From Candidatus Vecturithrix granuli (GTDB taxonomy: Bacteria > Moduliflexota > Moduliflexia > Moduliflexales > Moduliflexaceae), in NCBI GenBank assembly GCA_000739535.1, contig DF820464.1:418447-460928 (forward strand): a stretch of 42,482 nucleotides of DNA, read 5' to 3'. Shown here in pieces: positions 24,202 to 32,608 of this stretch. Position 1 is the stretch's first letter; the number at the start of each line of letters is the position of its first letter. A program made the position numbers and the translations under genes. The notes beneath the pieces are model-generated. The model did not search any database and was not told where the DNA came from. It saw nothing but the letters and a program-made list of their open reading frames with translations.

Positions 24202-25674
24202 TTATAATAAGTTCTGCTGTGACATAAATTCCTCCGGGCGTTTTCCGGTAATACCCCAGATTAACTGCATGAGAGCATGTGGCGTATCTTTGCGGAAATC
24301 TACCCAACGTCGATCTGCCAGAGATAGAGGGAGCTTGGGGACTTCTTCACAGGTTTTGAGGATTACAGGGATCACAGGACGATTTTGTTCGATAAATTGT
24401 TGTAGAAGACTGTGCATTTCCTTATTTTGCCATAGATCAATTCCCCCTCGGCCAGTGCATACGGCAATGGATTTTACGTGCATAATCGCTTCTTTGATGG
24501 CATCTCGCCAGCGCATACCCGGACGCAGTTCCGTTATATCCAACCAGGGCAGTACCCCGTGCTGCATCAACTGTTCTGCGATAGCTTGCACCTCCTGCCG
24601 ATCGAGACTGTTATATAACAGGAAAACATCATAATCCTTCGCTTGCATCTTACGTTTCAGCAGAACTTCCGCAGGATAATCCCAGACATCAGCGAGCGTG
24701 GTTAAGCGGTTAGTAAACACTTCATAGCTGCGAGTCAGAGAAAACTTATCCTGGCCTCGTTCCGAAAGGACTGCAATTTCTTCTCCATACGCATAGGAGG
24801 GAACATGTTGGATTTGCACCTCATTGAAATAGGTTTCCAGACTACATGCCTCGAGGTGATATAATTCCTGAAATGTTTTCTCAAACTGCCCCTGATACCC
24901 GAGAAGATTTTTCCGCTCATTGCCATATCTCCAATCATAGCGTAGTTCAGGTTCAGTGGCTTCAATCCTCGAGGGCAGCGGAAAGATGACTAAAGGGCGG
25001 AGATCATCTGAATTCTTGCGATACTCTGTGGCCTGACGAATCAGATCGAGCACGCCAAACAGACTTTGTGCATTTGGCGTAAAGACCGCAACCAGTTTTT
25101 CAGGCATCAGCATGGTGCAAATTCCGCTAATATCCGTAATTCCGGTGCGTGAATCAATCAAGATATATTGATACTCTCGCATCAAATACCGGGCAAAGGC
25201 GGGAATCAGCCATGGGACCCGACGATAGAGCTGTTCCCATTGGAACGTATTGACTTGCATGGAGTATTTTTCATCAAACCGTCCGGCTTTTAATAAAAAG
25301 AGTGAAGCAATGTTGGTGCTCAGAATAAAACGTTGCAGGCCGACTTTTTCAAACAGTTCCTCGACCCTGTTTTCCGATTGATACGCCTTTTTGCGCGTCA
25401 TGGCATCCAATTCCCAAAAAAGATCGATCAATCCTGGCTGGCTGTCGAGCAATGTGTCAGTTGCAATGGTTTTTTGAGTCGTCTCGGATAGGTATTGTCG
25501 GAAAAACCGGTGAAGTCCGGGAGCTTCGAGATCCCAATCGACCATGAGCACGCCTTTTGGGGAGGAAGCGCGTTTTGCGAGTAAACAGGCGGCATTGGCA
25601 AGCGCCATTGAGCGGCCTGTTCCGCCTTTATAGGAATAGAATGTAATAATTTTGCCTTTCTGTTCAGTTGCCAT
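24202..25674 (-). CDS. ParA/MinD-like ATPase fused to a C-terminal TIR domain
   Basis: This 490-residue protein has two domains. Residues about 8-335 are a ParA/MinD-type ATPase with a deviant P-loop YKGGTGRS (15-22): the usual KGGxGK ends in Arg instead of Lys, the 'KGGxGR' variant known from bacterial conflict systems. VDWDLEAPG follows at 45-53, and LIDSRTGITD at 172-181 is the second acidic strand. Residues about 347-475 are a TIR domain: YDVFLLYNS (348-356), LPWLDITELRPGMRWRDAI (375-393) and WQNKEMHSLL, where Glu419 sits where the catalytic Glu of NAD-cleaving TIRs lies. The inferred role is NTP-gated activation of a TIR effector, probably in antiphage defence. It starts 11 bases after the preceding TIR gene ends, with an AGGAGAG site. 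Confidence 0.85.
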   Translation of the reverse strand: MATEQKGKIITFYSYKGGTGRSMALANAACLLAKRASSPKGVLMVDWDLEAPGLHRFFRQYLSETTQKTIATDTLLDSQPGLIDLFWELDAMTRKKAYQSENRVEELFEKVGLQRFILSTNIASLFLLKAGRFDEKYSMQVNTFQWEQLYRRVPWLIPAFARYLMREYQYILIDSRTGITDISGICTMLMPEKLVAVFTPNAQSLFGVLDLIRQATEYRKNSDDLRPLVIFPLPSRIEATEPELRYDWRYGNERKNLLGYQGQFEKTFQELYHLEACSLETYFNEVQIQHVPSYAYGEEIAVLSERGQDKFSLTRSYEVFTNRLTTLADVWDYPAEVLLKRKMQAKDYDVFLLYNSLDRQEVQAIAEQLMQHGVLPWLDITELRPGMRWRDAIKEAIMHVKSIAVCTGRGGIDLWQNKEMHSLLQQFIEQNRPVIPVILKTCEEVPKLPLSLADRRWVDFRKDTPHALMQLIWGITGKRPEEFMSQQNLL

Positions 25675-25685
25675 AGTACGCTCTC

Positions 25686-26318
25686 CTATCGCAGCGGAAA
25701 TGGAATGGTTTCATGGGAAATATTCTCTAACCAGGGACGAATCTCTTCTTCGGTCGGAAAGCTAAAATGCTCACACTGTTCACATGGATCAATGGCGAGA
25801 TTTGCAAAGGCCGTATAAAGATTCTCCATATATTCAACCACTTTTCTTATTTCCGAGGCATAATACGGATGACGTCTCATTGGTCCGTCACTCCCTAAAT
25901 AGCGATCAAAATTCAGACAGAGGCGTTGTTTCAGTTCTTGCGGCAGATAGTTTATGCCGCGAAAGACGATAGGGATGATTAAACCATGTAAGCGTTTTTC
26001 AGGAGGGAGCAGCTGCAATCGCTCCTGTTCTAGCTTTTCCATGGCTTTGTATTCACGGGCGCAGTAGGTGCGGTTTTGATCAAAATAGGCGCGCGTAAAC
26101 ACCAGAATCATGCACACGCTTTGACAGAGGGCCCGGGCTAAGGCGTCGTTTAAAAAATCTCCGCCGTGTAAGCGCGTTTCATCTCGAAAGACCGCGTTTG
26201 TTCCAAAGGCTAATTCGATTTCACCGGCCAGAGCATCGTGCAGATCCGCGATCATTTCTTTGGCCATATCCTCGGCACCGCGACGGTAACTTATGAAACA
26301 CGCATATTTAAAGGGCAT
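25686..26318 (-). CDS. TIR-domain protein
   Basis: This is a 210-residue protein made almost entirely of a TIR domain (about residues 4-125): YACFISYRRGAEDMA, VFRDETRLHGGDFLNDAL, and SVCMILVFTRAYFD followed by YCAREYKAM. Glu89 in the last block is at the place of the TIR catalytic Glu. A C-terminal tail (about 150-205) holds a CEQCEHF pair of cysteines and an acidic patch. It is the first gene of the operon (GAGGAG upstream), 11 bases before the ParA-TIR fusion. Two TIR proteins side by side with one NTPase suggest sensor/effector partners. TIR proteins can cleave NAD or make cyclic ADP-ribose signals, or act only as scaffolds; the sequence does not say which. Confidence 0.85.
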   Translation of the reverse strand: MPFKYACFISYRRGAEDMAKEMIADLHDALAGEIELAFGTNAVFRDETRLHGGDFLNDALARALCQSVCMILVFTRAYFDQNRTYCAREYKAMEKLEQERLQLLPPEKRLHGLIIPIVFRGINYLPQELKQRLCLNFDRYLGSDGPMRRHPYYASEIRKVVEYMENLYTAFANLAIDPCEQCEHFSFPTEEEIRPWLENISHETIPFPLR

Positions 26319-26377
26319 AGAATTTTCTCCTCAGCCTGATGTCACGGTTCTCTCGATCTTCAGCAGTCAATAGCAGG

Positions 26378-26411
26378 AAAAAACCGAGTTTTTTGAAAAA
26401 ACTCGGTTTTT
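26378..26411. terminator. Strong hairpin, probable terminator after the BMP gene
   Basis: Arms of about 16 bases (AAAAACCGAGTTTTTT and its complement) with almost no loop, flanked by A and T runs on both strands, would terminate transcription in either direction. It lies between the BMP gene end (26430) and the TIR gene start (26318), both minus strand. A half copy lies at about 4458. Confidence 0.7.
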
Positions 26412-26429
26412 AAATATGCCTTTACTTTC

Positions 26430-27434
26430 CTATTTGGTCGCTTCTAATCGCTCTTCCACGACGATTTTTCCGCTGAGAATATCTTGTTTGGCCTGTTCAA
26501 TCTTTTGCTGAATGTCTTCAGACACCAGGTCATGATAGGGGGCAAGATCCACGCCGCCTTGCAGATAGTCAAACAAATAGGCTTTGCTGGCGAATTTGCC
26601 ATCCATGATATCCTGAATCATATTGAGGTAGGCCGTTTTCTTCACGAGCATGACGCTGGTGATCACATGTTTGGGAGCGACATGATTCTGGTCAGCTACA
26701 TAGCCGATAGCATACGCTCCGCGGGATTGGCAGGCCAGAATTGCACCCACGCCGGGGCCGTCAGCCGCCTGACCAATCACATCCGCGCCTAAATCCAGGA
26801 GCGAGATAGCGGCTTCCTGGCCTTTGACCGTATCCACCCAACTGCCGGTGTAAATCACGCCGATTTTGACGTCGGGATTGACCGCCCGTGCGCCATCTTT
26901 GAAGCCCTCGGCCTGACGGACGATGTCGGGCACTTCGTAGCCGCCGACAAAACCGACATGCTGGTTTTTGCTCATATAGGCCGCTAACATGCCGGTCAAA
27001 TAACCCACCTGATGCGCCGGCCAGTCATAAACCGCATGATTGTCAGGCACATCGTCAAACCCGGCTTCTTTGGTTTTAAACCCTGTCGCTGTCGCAAATT
27101 TCAGGTTCGGATAATCCTGAGCCACACGAACGGTGGCATCCTGATAATTAAAACTTTCTGCCAAAATGAAATCATATCCTTGTTCGGCGTAATCGCGCAG
27201 CACACGTTCCACGTCCGCGTCAGCCACTCGTTCCTGATATGTGAATTCAAATCCTAATTCTTTTGAAGCGGCTTCAAGCCCCTGATAGGCCACAGCATTC
27301 CAGGAAAGGTCGGTAATCACATCCGGCAGTACTAAGGCCACACGCAAAGGTTTAGCGTCTGCTGCAGTCCAACCGCAACATGCGAGACCCGCAATAAGAA
27401 GACAACTGATCACAAATTTTGCGAATTTTGACAT
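26430..27434 (-). CDS. BMP-family ABC substrate-binding protein
   Basis: This 334-residue periplasmic binding protein of the basic membrane protein (Bmp/PnrA) family has a signal peptide (about 1-27, cleavage after ADA). Family blocks are VALVLPDVITDLSWNAVAYQGLE (32-54), then ADADVERVLRDYAEQGYDFILAESF and VGYLTGMLAAYMSKNQHVGFVGG. Known members bind nucleosides or purine-type ligands for ABC import. No permease or ATPase gene lies next to it, so it is an orphan here, perhaps serving a transporter elsewhere. The ribosome binding site is strong (GGAGGACAG). A probable terminator follows. Confidence 0.85.
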   Translation of the reverse strand: MSKFAKFVISCLLIAGLACCGWTAADAKPLRVALVLPDVITDLSWNAVAYQGLEAASKELGFEFTYQERVADADVERVLRDYAEQGYDFILAESFNYQDATVRVAQDYPNLKFATATGFKTKEAGFDDVPDNHAVYDWPAHQVGYLTGMLAAYMSKNQHVGFVGGYEVPDIVRQAEGFKDGARAVNPDVKIGVIYTGSWVDTVKGQEAAISLLDLGADVIGQAADGPGVGAILACQSRGAYAIGYVADQNHVAPKHVITSVMLVKKTAYLNMIQDIMDGKFASKAYLFDYLQGGVDLAPYHDLVSEDIQQKIEQAKQDILSGKIVVEERLEATK

Positions 27435-27504
27435 TGTTTCTGTCCTCCGTGATACTAAAAGTTTTTACCCACCTCTCCCCCTCCCTGGAGGGGAATATGG
27501 GAAA

Positions 27505-28179
27505 TTAATGATGTTTGCTAAAATCCAGATTGACAAAACTCCACCAATTTAACTCTGTCCAATAGGGATTATGCAGATTATCCCGTGTGAATGTGATTGT
27601 GCGGCGCTCACCTCCTTTTATGTGTACCGGTTCGAACCAGGCTAAGGTTGTTGTCGTGTATGTCAACACGCCATAGACCCGATAATGTCCTGGCGCGACA
27701 TCTCTTAAGGTCAATATCGTCGTCGCGAAAGGCGCATTGGGGATTTTTTGATGGGTATAACGCTGAAGAAGAACCGTAATCAGAGCAGTATAACGTTCGA
27801 GCACTTGCTGAATACGCTTTTCGGCAACGGTAAAGCTCTGCATGAGTTGAGCTTGCTGCTGGTCGGTGATCTTCCCATTTTTGAACTGATTCAAGGCCTC
27901 CGCAGCGTACATATATTGCTTGACTAACGGTTCGAGTTCCGGCTTGCTCTGATCTTGCAGCCTTTTGATTTGCCCCAGGATATCCTCATCATCAGCAAGC
28001 AGGGTAATTTGAAATTGCGGATCATATTTTGCCAGGGTCTCAATATCGGGAGGATACAGAACCTCAATTACAAGCTCTCCTCGCCCTTCACATCTTGAAG
28101 GACGTGCATATCCACACATGACTGCCATCAATATGATAAGCCATCCGCTTCGTTTCAATAAGATATGCACCCCATTCAT
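27505..28179 (-). CDS. Exported protein of unknown function
   Basis: This 224-residue protein has an N-terminal signal peptide (about residues 8-32, SGWLIILMAVMCGY). The mature part starts with a beta-like ELVIEVLYPPD, then a long helical region (about 50-120) rich in Gln/Lys and a C-terminal beta-rich part (TILTLRDVAPGHYRVYGVLTY) resembling small Ig-like folds. I recognise no family. The ATG at 28179 is preferred because AAGGAAAGG precedes it; a GTG five codons earlier is also open. It stands between the Uma2-type gene and the BMP gene on the minus strand. Confidence 0.55.
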   Translation of the reverse strand: MNGVHILLKRSGWLIILMAVMCGYARPSRCEGRGELVIEVLYPPDIETLAKYDPQFQITLLADDEDILGQIKRLQDQSKPELEPLVKQYMYAAEALNQFKNGKITDQQQAQLMQSFTVAEKRIQQVLERYTALITVLLQRYTHQKIPNAPFATTILTLRDVAPGHYRVYGVLTYTTTTLAWFEPVHIKGGERRTITFTRDNLHNPYWTELNWWSFVNLDFSKHH

Positions 28180-28220
28180 GCCTTTCCTTATCACGTTATT
28201 CTTGTTAGATATTCAGAGAC

Positions 28221-29021
28221 TTATGCGTTCTGTCCAAGCAACGCTCGTAACCGGGTGAGTTCAGCTTCGGCGGCCTCAGCGCGAAGTTTTTCTTGTTCGG
28301 CTCGCCGCGCTTCTTGTTCGGCTCGCTGCGCTTCTTGTTCGGCTTGCTGTTCGAGTTGGCGTATGGTGTCAGCAGCGTCCCTATGACCTGGAATCAGCCT
28401 TCCACTTTTCGGATTAAGCAAGCGCAAAAAATTCCTATCGGGAACCAATTGCAGCCCAAGTTCCTGACTGAACAATCGCCCCTGGTCATCCGGGTCAAGA
28501 TGAGTATATTGATGGTCTTCAAGACGAAACCCTGTAAGCTGCGGTTCTAAGTATTCTTGTAAGGGATCAAAAATAAAATATTCGCGCACTCCAAGTTGGG
28601 CGTAGAGCATGCTCTTGTTCACGAGATCCTCGAGCATTGAGGATTTTGACGTGACCTCAAAAATGACGCAGGGTCCCCTCTGTTCTTCCCAGAGTTTAAA
28701 AGACCGACGTTCGTACGTGCCGTCAACCCCTTTGATCACCATCACATCCGGAGCCTTGACCGCTTTCGGATTCCCTTCTTCATAATACAAAAACATATCG
28801 GTCGCCACATATACATCAGCGACGGCCTGAAAAAATGTCATTAATGCACTGTACAAGTACATGATAGCTTGCACATGAATCCCTGTTTCTCCCATAGGTT
28901 CTCCATCTGAATCAGGATAAATAATTTCCGACGTCTCGGGTTGGGCCAGTGCAAAAGATTTCTCGCCGTGCTCGCTCCAGGTTCTTGTTAGGCGGTGCTG
29001 CGGACGTGTTGCCGTGAGCAT
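28221..29021 (-). CDS. Uma2/DUF820-family putative restriction-fold endonuclease
   Basis: This 266-residue protein of the Uma2 (DUF820) family has a PD-(D/E)xK nuclease fold often seen in multiple copies in filamentous and phototrophic bacteria. The core shows APDVMVIKG (about 89-97) and PCVIFEVTSKSSMLED (about 112-127), giving the acidic D and E-x-x-x-K positions, with KSMLYAQLGVREYFIFDP next. A C-terminal coiled coil (about 215-260) is made of EQEARRAEQE-type repeats. Function in this family is unproven; a transposon- or conflict-related nuclease is the usual guess. The start has AGGGAGAG upstream. Confidence 0.8.
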   Translation of the reverse strand: MLTATRPQHRLTRTWSEHGEKSFALAQPETSEIIYPDSDGEPMGETGIHVQAIMYLYSALMTFFQAVADVYVATDMFLYYEEGNPKAVKAPDVMVIKGVDGTYERRSFKLWEEQRGPCVIFEVTSKSSMLEDLVNKSMLYAQLGVREYFIFDPLQEYLEPQLTGFRLEDHQYTHLDPDDQGRLFSQELGLQLVPDRNFLRLLNPKSGRLIPGHRDAADTIRQLEQQAEQEAQRAEQEARRAEQEKLRAEAAEAELTRLRALLGQNA

Positions 29022-29144
29022 TATACGATCTCTCCCTTCGGTTATTTATATAGCACATCTCTCAAAAACACATTTCTGATCTAAAATATTCTGATCTAAA
29101 ATATATTGTAAGCAGATGTCTTGTCAAGCACTAAATCGAGAACA

Positions 29145-30557
29145 TCATAAATCAGAATCACGCGATATATCCCGCCCGGGGAACCCCAGGCGTTTAAGTC
29201 GCGTGACAATCATCGCAAACTCCTCTTCTTCAAGGGTACGGACATCTAACAGATACACATCTTTCACAATGCGTCCGATAACCGGAGGCGTTCCCTTTCT
29301 CAGCGTTTCTTCAAGCTGATTGGGAGAATAGCCTGGCAATGTAAGCGCAATCCCGTAAGAGGAGAGTTCTTGCACCGGTAATGCCCCGCCGCCCACCTGG
29401 GATGTGGTTGCAATCATCTCAGCGGGAATTGCCGCATCGTGCAGCAGTGCCAGAAAACGTTCGGCTTTGCTGTAGAGTTCAGGGAGGGAGACTGCAATTG
29501 CCCGTAGGGTAGGAATGGCTGTAAGTGCGTCATTGTCATCCCGATAGTGCATCAGAGTGGCCTCAAGCGCGGCAAGCGTCATTTTATCAATCCGCAGGGC
29601 GCGGTTCAATGGATGTTTTTTCATGGACTCGATGTATGGCTTTTTCCCGACAATGATCCCGACTTGCGGCCCCCCTAAGAGTTTATCGCCGCTGAATGTA
29701 ATCACGTCAACCCCTGCGGCTAAACTCTCTTGCACGGTAGGTTCGTCTGAAAGACTGTATGGCGTGAGTTTGATCAACAGCCCGCTGCCCATATCTTCAA
29801 CTAACGGAACGCCGGCTTTGACAGCGAGGGTTTTCAAATCTTGCAGTGAAACGGATTTCGTAAAACCGACAATACGATAATTGCTGGTATGGACTTTTAA
29901 AATCATGGCGGTGTTTTCAGTGAGCGCGTGTTCATAATCGCGCAGGTGCGTTCGGTTCGTTGTCCCAACTTCTTTTAGAACACAGCCGCCTTGCTGCATC
30001 ACATCCGGGATGCGAAAACTTCCTCCGATTTCGACTAATTCTCCTCGAGAAACAATCGCCTCTTTCCCTTTGCCGAGCGTTGAAAGCACAAGCAGAACGG
30101 CCGCCGCATTGTTATTCACAACAAGCGCATCTTCACACCCCAATAATTCACACAGGAGACTCTTCACATGGCTATAGCGCGATCCTCGCTGCCCTTCTTG
30201 TAAATCATATTCCAGATTTGAATAATGACCAGCCGTCTCCACCACCGCCTCAATTGCTTTTTGACTCAGATTACTACGCCCTAAATTCGTGTGTACAATA
30301 ATGCCAGTGCCATTAATGACTCGTTTCAAGTGACGCTGAGATCGAGTGATGACGCCTGTCTGGATATGTTCAATCATGGCCTGCTGTGGAAATTCTTGGA
30401 GCGCGCCCTGTAAAATTGCCTGCCGGAATTGTTCTAAAGCCTCTCGAATGGCTTCGACGACGATGCAGCGAGGATGCTGCTCTAAAAGGGCAAGCACAGC
30501 ATTGTTTTGTAACAAGTCATCAACTTTCGGAATTTGGCGTAATAGATGCTGATTCAT
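29145..30557 (-). CDS. selA: L-seryl-tRNA(Sec) selenium transferase
   Basis: This 470-residue protein is the full length of bacterial SelA, the PLP enzyme that converts seryl-tRNA(Sec) to selenocysteinyl-tRNA(Sec) using selenophosphate. Visible features are the N-terminal helical domain with IPKVDDLL, then INGTGIIVHTNLGR (81-94), ELVEIGGSFRIPDVM (173-187), EDMGSGL (254-260), and the Schiff-base Lys292 in FSGDKLLGGPQ. The gene implies a selenocysteine system, but no selB, selC or selD and no obvious selenoprotein gene is in the window. Its start overlaps the tag stop by one base (TAATG), so the two are coupled. Confidence 0.95.
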   Translation of the reverse strand: MNQHLLRQIPKVDDLLQNNAVLALLEQHPRCIVVEAIREALEQFRQAILQGALQEFPQQAMIEHIQTGVITRSQRHLKRVINGTGIIVHTNLGRSNLSQKAIEAVVETAGHYSNLEYDLQEGQRGSRYSHVKSLLCELLGCEDALVVNNNAAAVLLVLSTLGKGKEAIVSRGELVEIGGSFRIPDVMQQGGCVLKEVGTTNRTHLRDYEHALTENTAMILKVHTSNYRIVGFTKSVSLQDLKTLAVKAGVPLVEDMGSGLLIKLTPYSLSDEPTVQESLAAGVDVITFSGDKLLGGPQVGIIVGKKPYIESMKKHPLNRALRIDKMTLAALEATLMHYRDDNDALTAIPTLRAIAVSLPELYSKAERFLALLHDAAIPAEMIATTSQVGGGALPVQELSSYGIALTLPGYSPNQLEETLRKGTPPVIGRIVKDVYLLDVRTLEEEEFAMIVTRLKRLGFPGRDISRDSDL

Positions 30558-31195
30558 TACAATTTCTCTCCATCTCCATCCGGAGTGTCAAAGCTCTGCT
30601 TTGACGGGCAAAAGCAGAGCTTTGACACTCCGGATTGAACTTCCTGATAGCGAAAACAGGTGACAAGGTGATCATTCACCAGACCGCCAGCCTGCATAAA
30701 GGCATAACAAATCGTTGGGCCGACGAATTTAAAGCCACGTTGGATTAAATCTTTACTCAGAGCTTCGGATTCTTTCGTTTTGGCCGGTAATTCTGCGAGG
30801 GTTTGCCAGGCATTGATTTTGGGCGATCCGCCGACAAATCGCCAGATATAGGCATCAAAAGTTCCGAATGCTTCCTGAATCTTCAGAAAGGCTCTGGCAT
30901 TGAGAATTGACGCTTCAATTTTCTTTTTATTGCGGATGATACCAGGATTGGCGAGGAGTTCCTGCATTTTGACGTCATCGTAATCTGCTACTTTTCGATA
31001 ATCAAATTGATTGTATGCTTGACGATAATTCTCGCGTTTACGCAGAATTGTCAGCCAGCTTAATCCGGCTTGCGCGCTATCCAATAAGATTTTTTCAAAC
31101 CACTTCTGGTCATCATGGATGGGCACACCCCATTCCTGATCATGATACGCGATATACAGGGTATCTGTTGTCGCCCAATTACACCGTGTTTTCAT
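30557..31195 (-). CDS. tag: DNA-3-methyladenine glycosylase I (Tag)
   Basis: This 212-residue protein of the Tag family removes 3-methyladenine from DNA in base excision repair. It has the conserved start TRCNWATTDTLYIAYHDQEWG with Cys5 and His18 as zinc ligands, then DSAQAGLSWLTILRKRENYR. FKFVGPTICYAFMQAGG and NDHLVTCFRYQEV carry the remaining zinc His and Cys. E. coli Tag is 187 residues. The extra C-terminal stretch after about residue 187, SGVSKLCFCPSKQSFDTPDG, is encoded by the palindromic element at 30579-30634 and is probably not part of the ancestral protein. It lies upstream of and coupled to selA. Confidence 0.9.
   Translation of the reverse strand: MKTRCNWATTDTLYIAYHDQEWGVPIHDDQKWFEKILLDSAQAGLSWLTILRKRENYRQAYNQFDYRKVADYDDVKMQELLANPGIIRNKKKIEASILNARAFLKIQEAFGTFDAYIWRFVGGSPKINAWQTLAELPAKTKESEALSKDLIQRGFKFVGPTICYAFMQAGGLVNDHLVTCFRYQEVQSGVSKLCFCPSKQSFDTPDGDGEKL
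30579..30634. repeat. Nested palindromic element, copy 3 (encodes the Tag C-terminus)
   Basis: Perfect 24-base inverted arms (30579-30602 and 30611-30634) enclose an 8-base loop, and each arm has the inner palindrome TCAAAGC-TCT-GCTTTGA. The element has the same sequence family as the copy at 2719 and is wholly inside the tag reading frame, before selA. It has become the 3' end of the coding region. Confidence 0.92.
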
Positions 31196-31536
31196 TTATT
31201 CAGAGGAAGAAAGAAAACATCTTTAGCAGACACTCCCCTTTTCCTCTCTACCGATGTTCAATCGTGCTGTTGTTCTATTATTCTTTTTTGTCAGAATTTC
31301 TTTTACTCTTTAATCGTTTCGGGAAGATTTATGTCAACATTTTTCAGGAAGGACTCCAAAAGAAAACTTTGTGATTGACCTGAATTGATTGAATATCAGG
31401 GGAAAAAACGTTTCCTTCAGAAAAGTCTCCCCAGGAAAGATTTTTTGATTGACAACTCATTGTTTGCTGACATATTCTTATTTTATTAATAACGTTGGGA
31501 ACATGATGCCTTGATTATAGGTGATTGGGGGAAAAT
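31196..31536. other. Divergent intergenic region between tag and the acidic-protein gene
   Basis: About 340 bases with no credible gene; short open frames here have no ribosome binding site. It should hold the tag/selA promoter on the minus strand and the promoter of the rightward gene; only the latter is clear (31449-31478). The stretch from 31250 to 31440 is AT-rich and otherwise featureless. Confidence 0.5.
31449..31478 (+). promoter_or_regulatory. Sigma-70-like promoter
   Basis: TTGACA (31449-31454) is followed 18 bases later by TATTCT (31473-31478). The -35 is perfect and the -10 matches four of six positions. Transcription would start near 31485, about 50 bases before the ATG at 31537. 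Confidence 0.5.
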
Positions 31537-32592
31537 ATGAGCAGAGACGCTGTATATCTTCCAGAAATTCCTGCGACGGCAACTGAAGAATATCTTGAAA
31601 AATTAACTGAAAAAATTCTAATGCAACTCGAAAAGGCAACCAATCGAAATGTGCGCTTGCGCCTTAACGCGCTGTTGCAGGAAGCGCAGAGACGAAAAAA
31701 GAAATTGCTTGAAGAAAAAACGCCCACAACCTCCAAAGGTGCCCCGCTGACAGAGAAACAATATACGCTTAAAATGTTTGATACAGCCAAACTCTCGGAG
31801 GAGGAACAACAGCAGATCAAAGAACGCTTGAGATACGTCCTGGAAGATATTCAAAAGCAACGGCCGGAATCTCAACAGATTTCCTTTGTTCTTGCAACTC
31901 ATGGTAAGGAAGAACTCGCTGAAATCTCCCCGCAGGCACTCCTCAACACGGTTGAACTAACAGAACAAGAATATCAGATTGTCAAAGAACGCATGAAAGG
32001 TATGTTGGCTGAAGTGAATGAACAACGACAAGAACAACTGTTAAATATGGAAATGGGAGAAGAAGAGGAAGAAGAAATCCTGTTAGAGGAGGAAATCATC
32101 CCCGGAGAAGAATCGCTGCAAGCAGATCTTTTGTTAGAAGGAGAAATCGTCTCCGAGGAAGATATGGATGCAGAAGATGTAATTCTCCTTGAAGATGAAG
32201 TGTTTCAGGATGAAGAGAGTTTAAAGGATGTATCAGACGAACATGAAGAAATCGGAATAGACGAGCAGGAAGATGAGTTTGAAGAGCCTTTTTCATTTGA
32301 AACAATCTGTAGAAAAGTCAAAGTGGGCGAACCGCTGATCTTATTCAGCAAAACCGCGTTAACAGAGCGGGAACAAGCGATGCTTGTTGCGTTTGAAGGG
32401 TATATAAAGCAAACAAAAGGATTAAAACGACAACAAGTGTTCGATATCCAGCATCTGACTGCCCGTTCAATCCGCGATTTGGATCAACTGTTTAAAACCT
32501 ATCATCTTCAGGGGTATCTCAGCGCCGAATTACATAATATCTATAACCGTCTCTTAAATTTACGCAGTCGAATCTCCACGCTTCTTTCATAA
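31537..32592 (+). CDS. Acidic helical protein of unknown function
   Basis: This 351-residue protein has no signal peptide or membrane span. The N-terminal third is helical (YLEKLTEKILMQLEKAT, then QEAQRRKKKLLEEK). Two similar helix-turn blocks follow, AKLSEEEQQQIKERLRYVLEDI and VELTEQEYQIVKERMKGMLAEV, about 80 residues apart, which look like an internal duplication. Residues about 165-255 are extremely Glu-rich (EEEEEEILLEEE). A compact C-terminal domain (about 260-351) includes KTALTEREQAMLVAFEGYI, a third instance of the same pattern. I know no family. The ATG at 31537 has GGGGGA 4 bases upstream; a TTG start four codons earlier is less likely. It converges with the DUF362 gene (16-base gap). 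Confidence 0.6.
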   Translation: MSRDAVYLPEIPATATEEYLEKLTEKILMQLEKATNRNVRLRLNALLQEAQRRKKKLLEEKTPTTSKGAPLTEKQYTLKMFDTAKLSEEEQQQIKERLRYVLEDIQKQRPESQQISFVLATHGKEELAEISPQALLNTVELTEQEYQIVKERMKGMLAEVNEQRQEQLLNMEMGEEEEEEILLEEEIIPGEESLQADLLLEGEIVSEEDMDAEDVILLEDEVFQDEESLKDVSDEHEEIGIDEQEDEFEEPFSFETICRKVKVGEPLILFSKTALTEREQAMLVAFEGYIKQTKGLKRQQVFDIQHLTARSIRDLDQLFKTYHLQGYLSAELHNIYNRLLNLRSRISTLLS

Positions 32593-32608
32593 TGTTTGAG
32601 AGGAATTC

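Noticed and set aside
27474-27495. CCCCTCC / GGAGGGG mini-palindrome before the BMP gene
   Set aside because: The stem is only 7 bp without a T-tract; too weak to call a terminator or operator.
29145-31195. Selenocysteine tRNA or SelB near selA
   Set aside because: I found no long-arm tRNA-like fold or elongation-factor gene on either side of selA.
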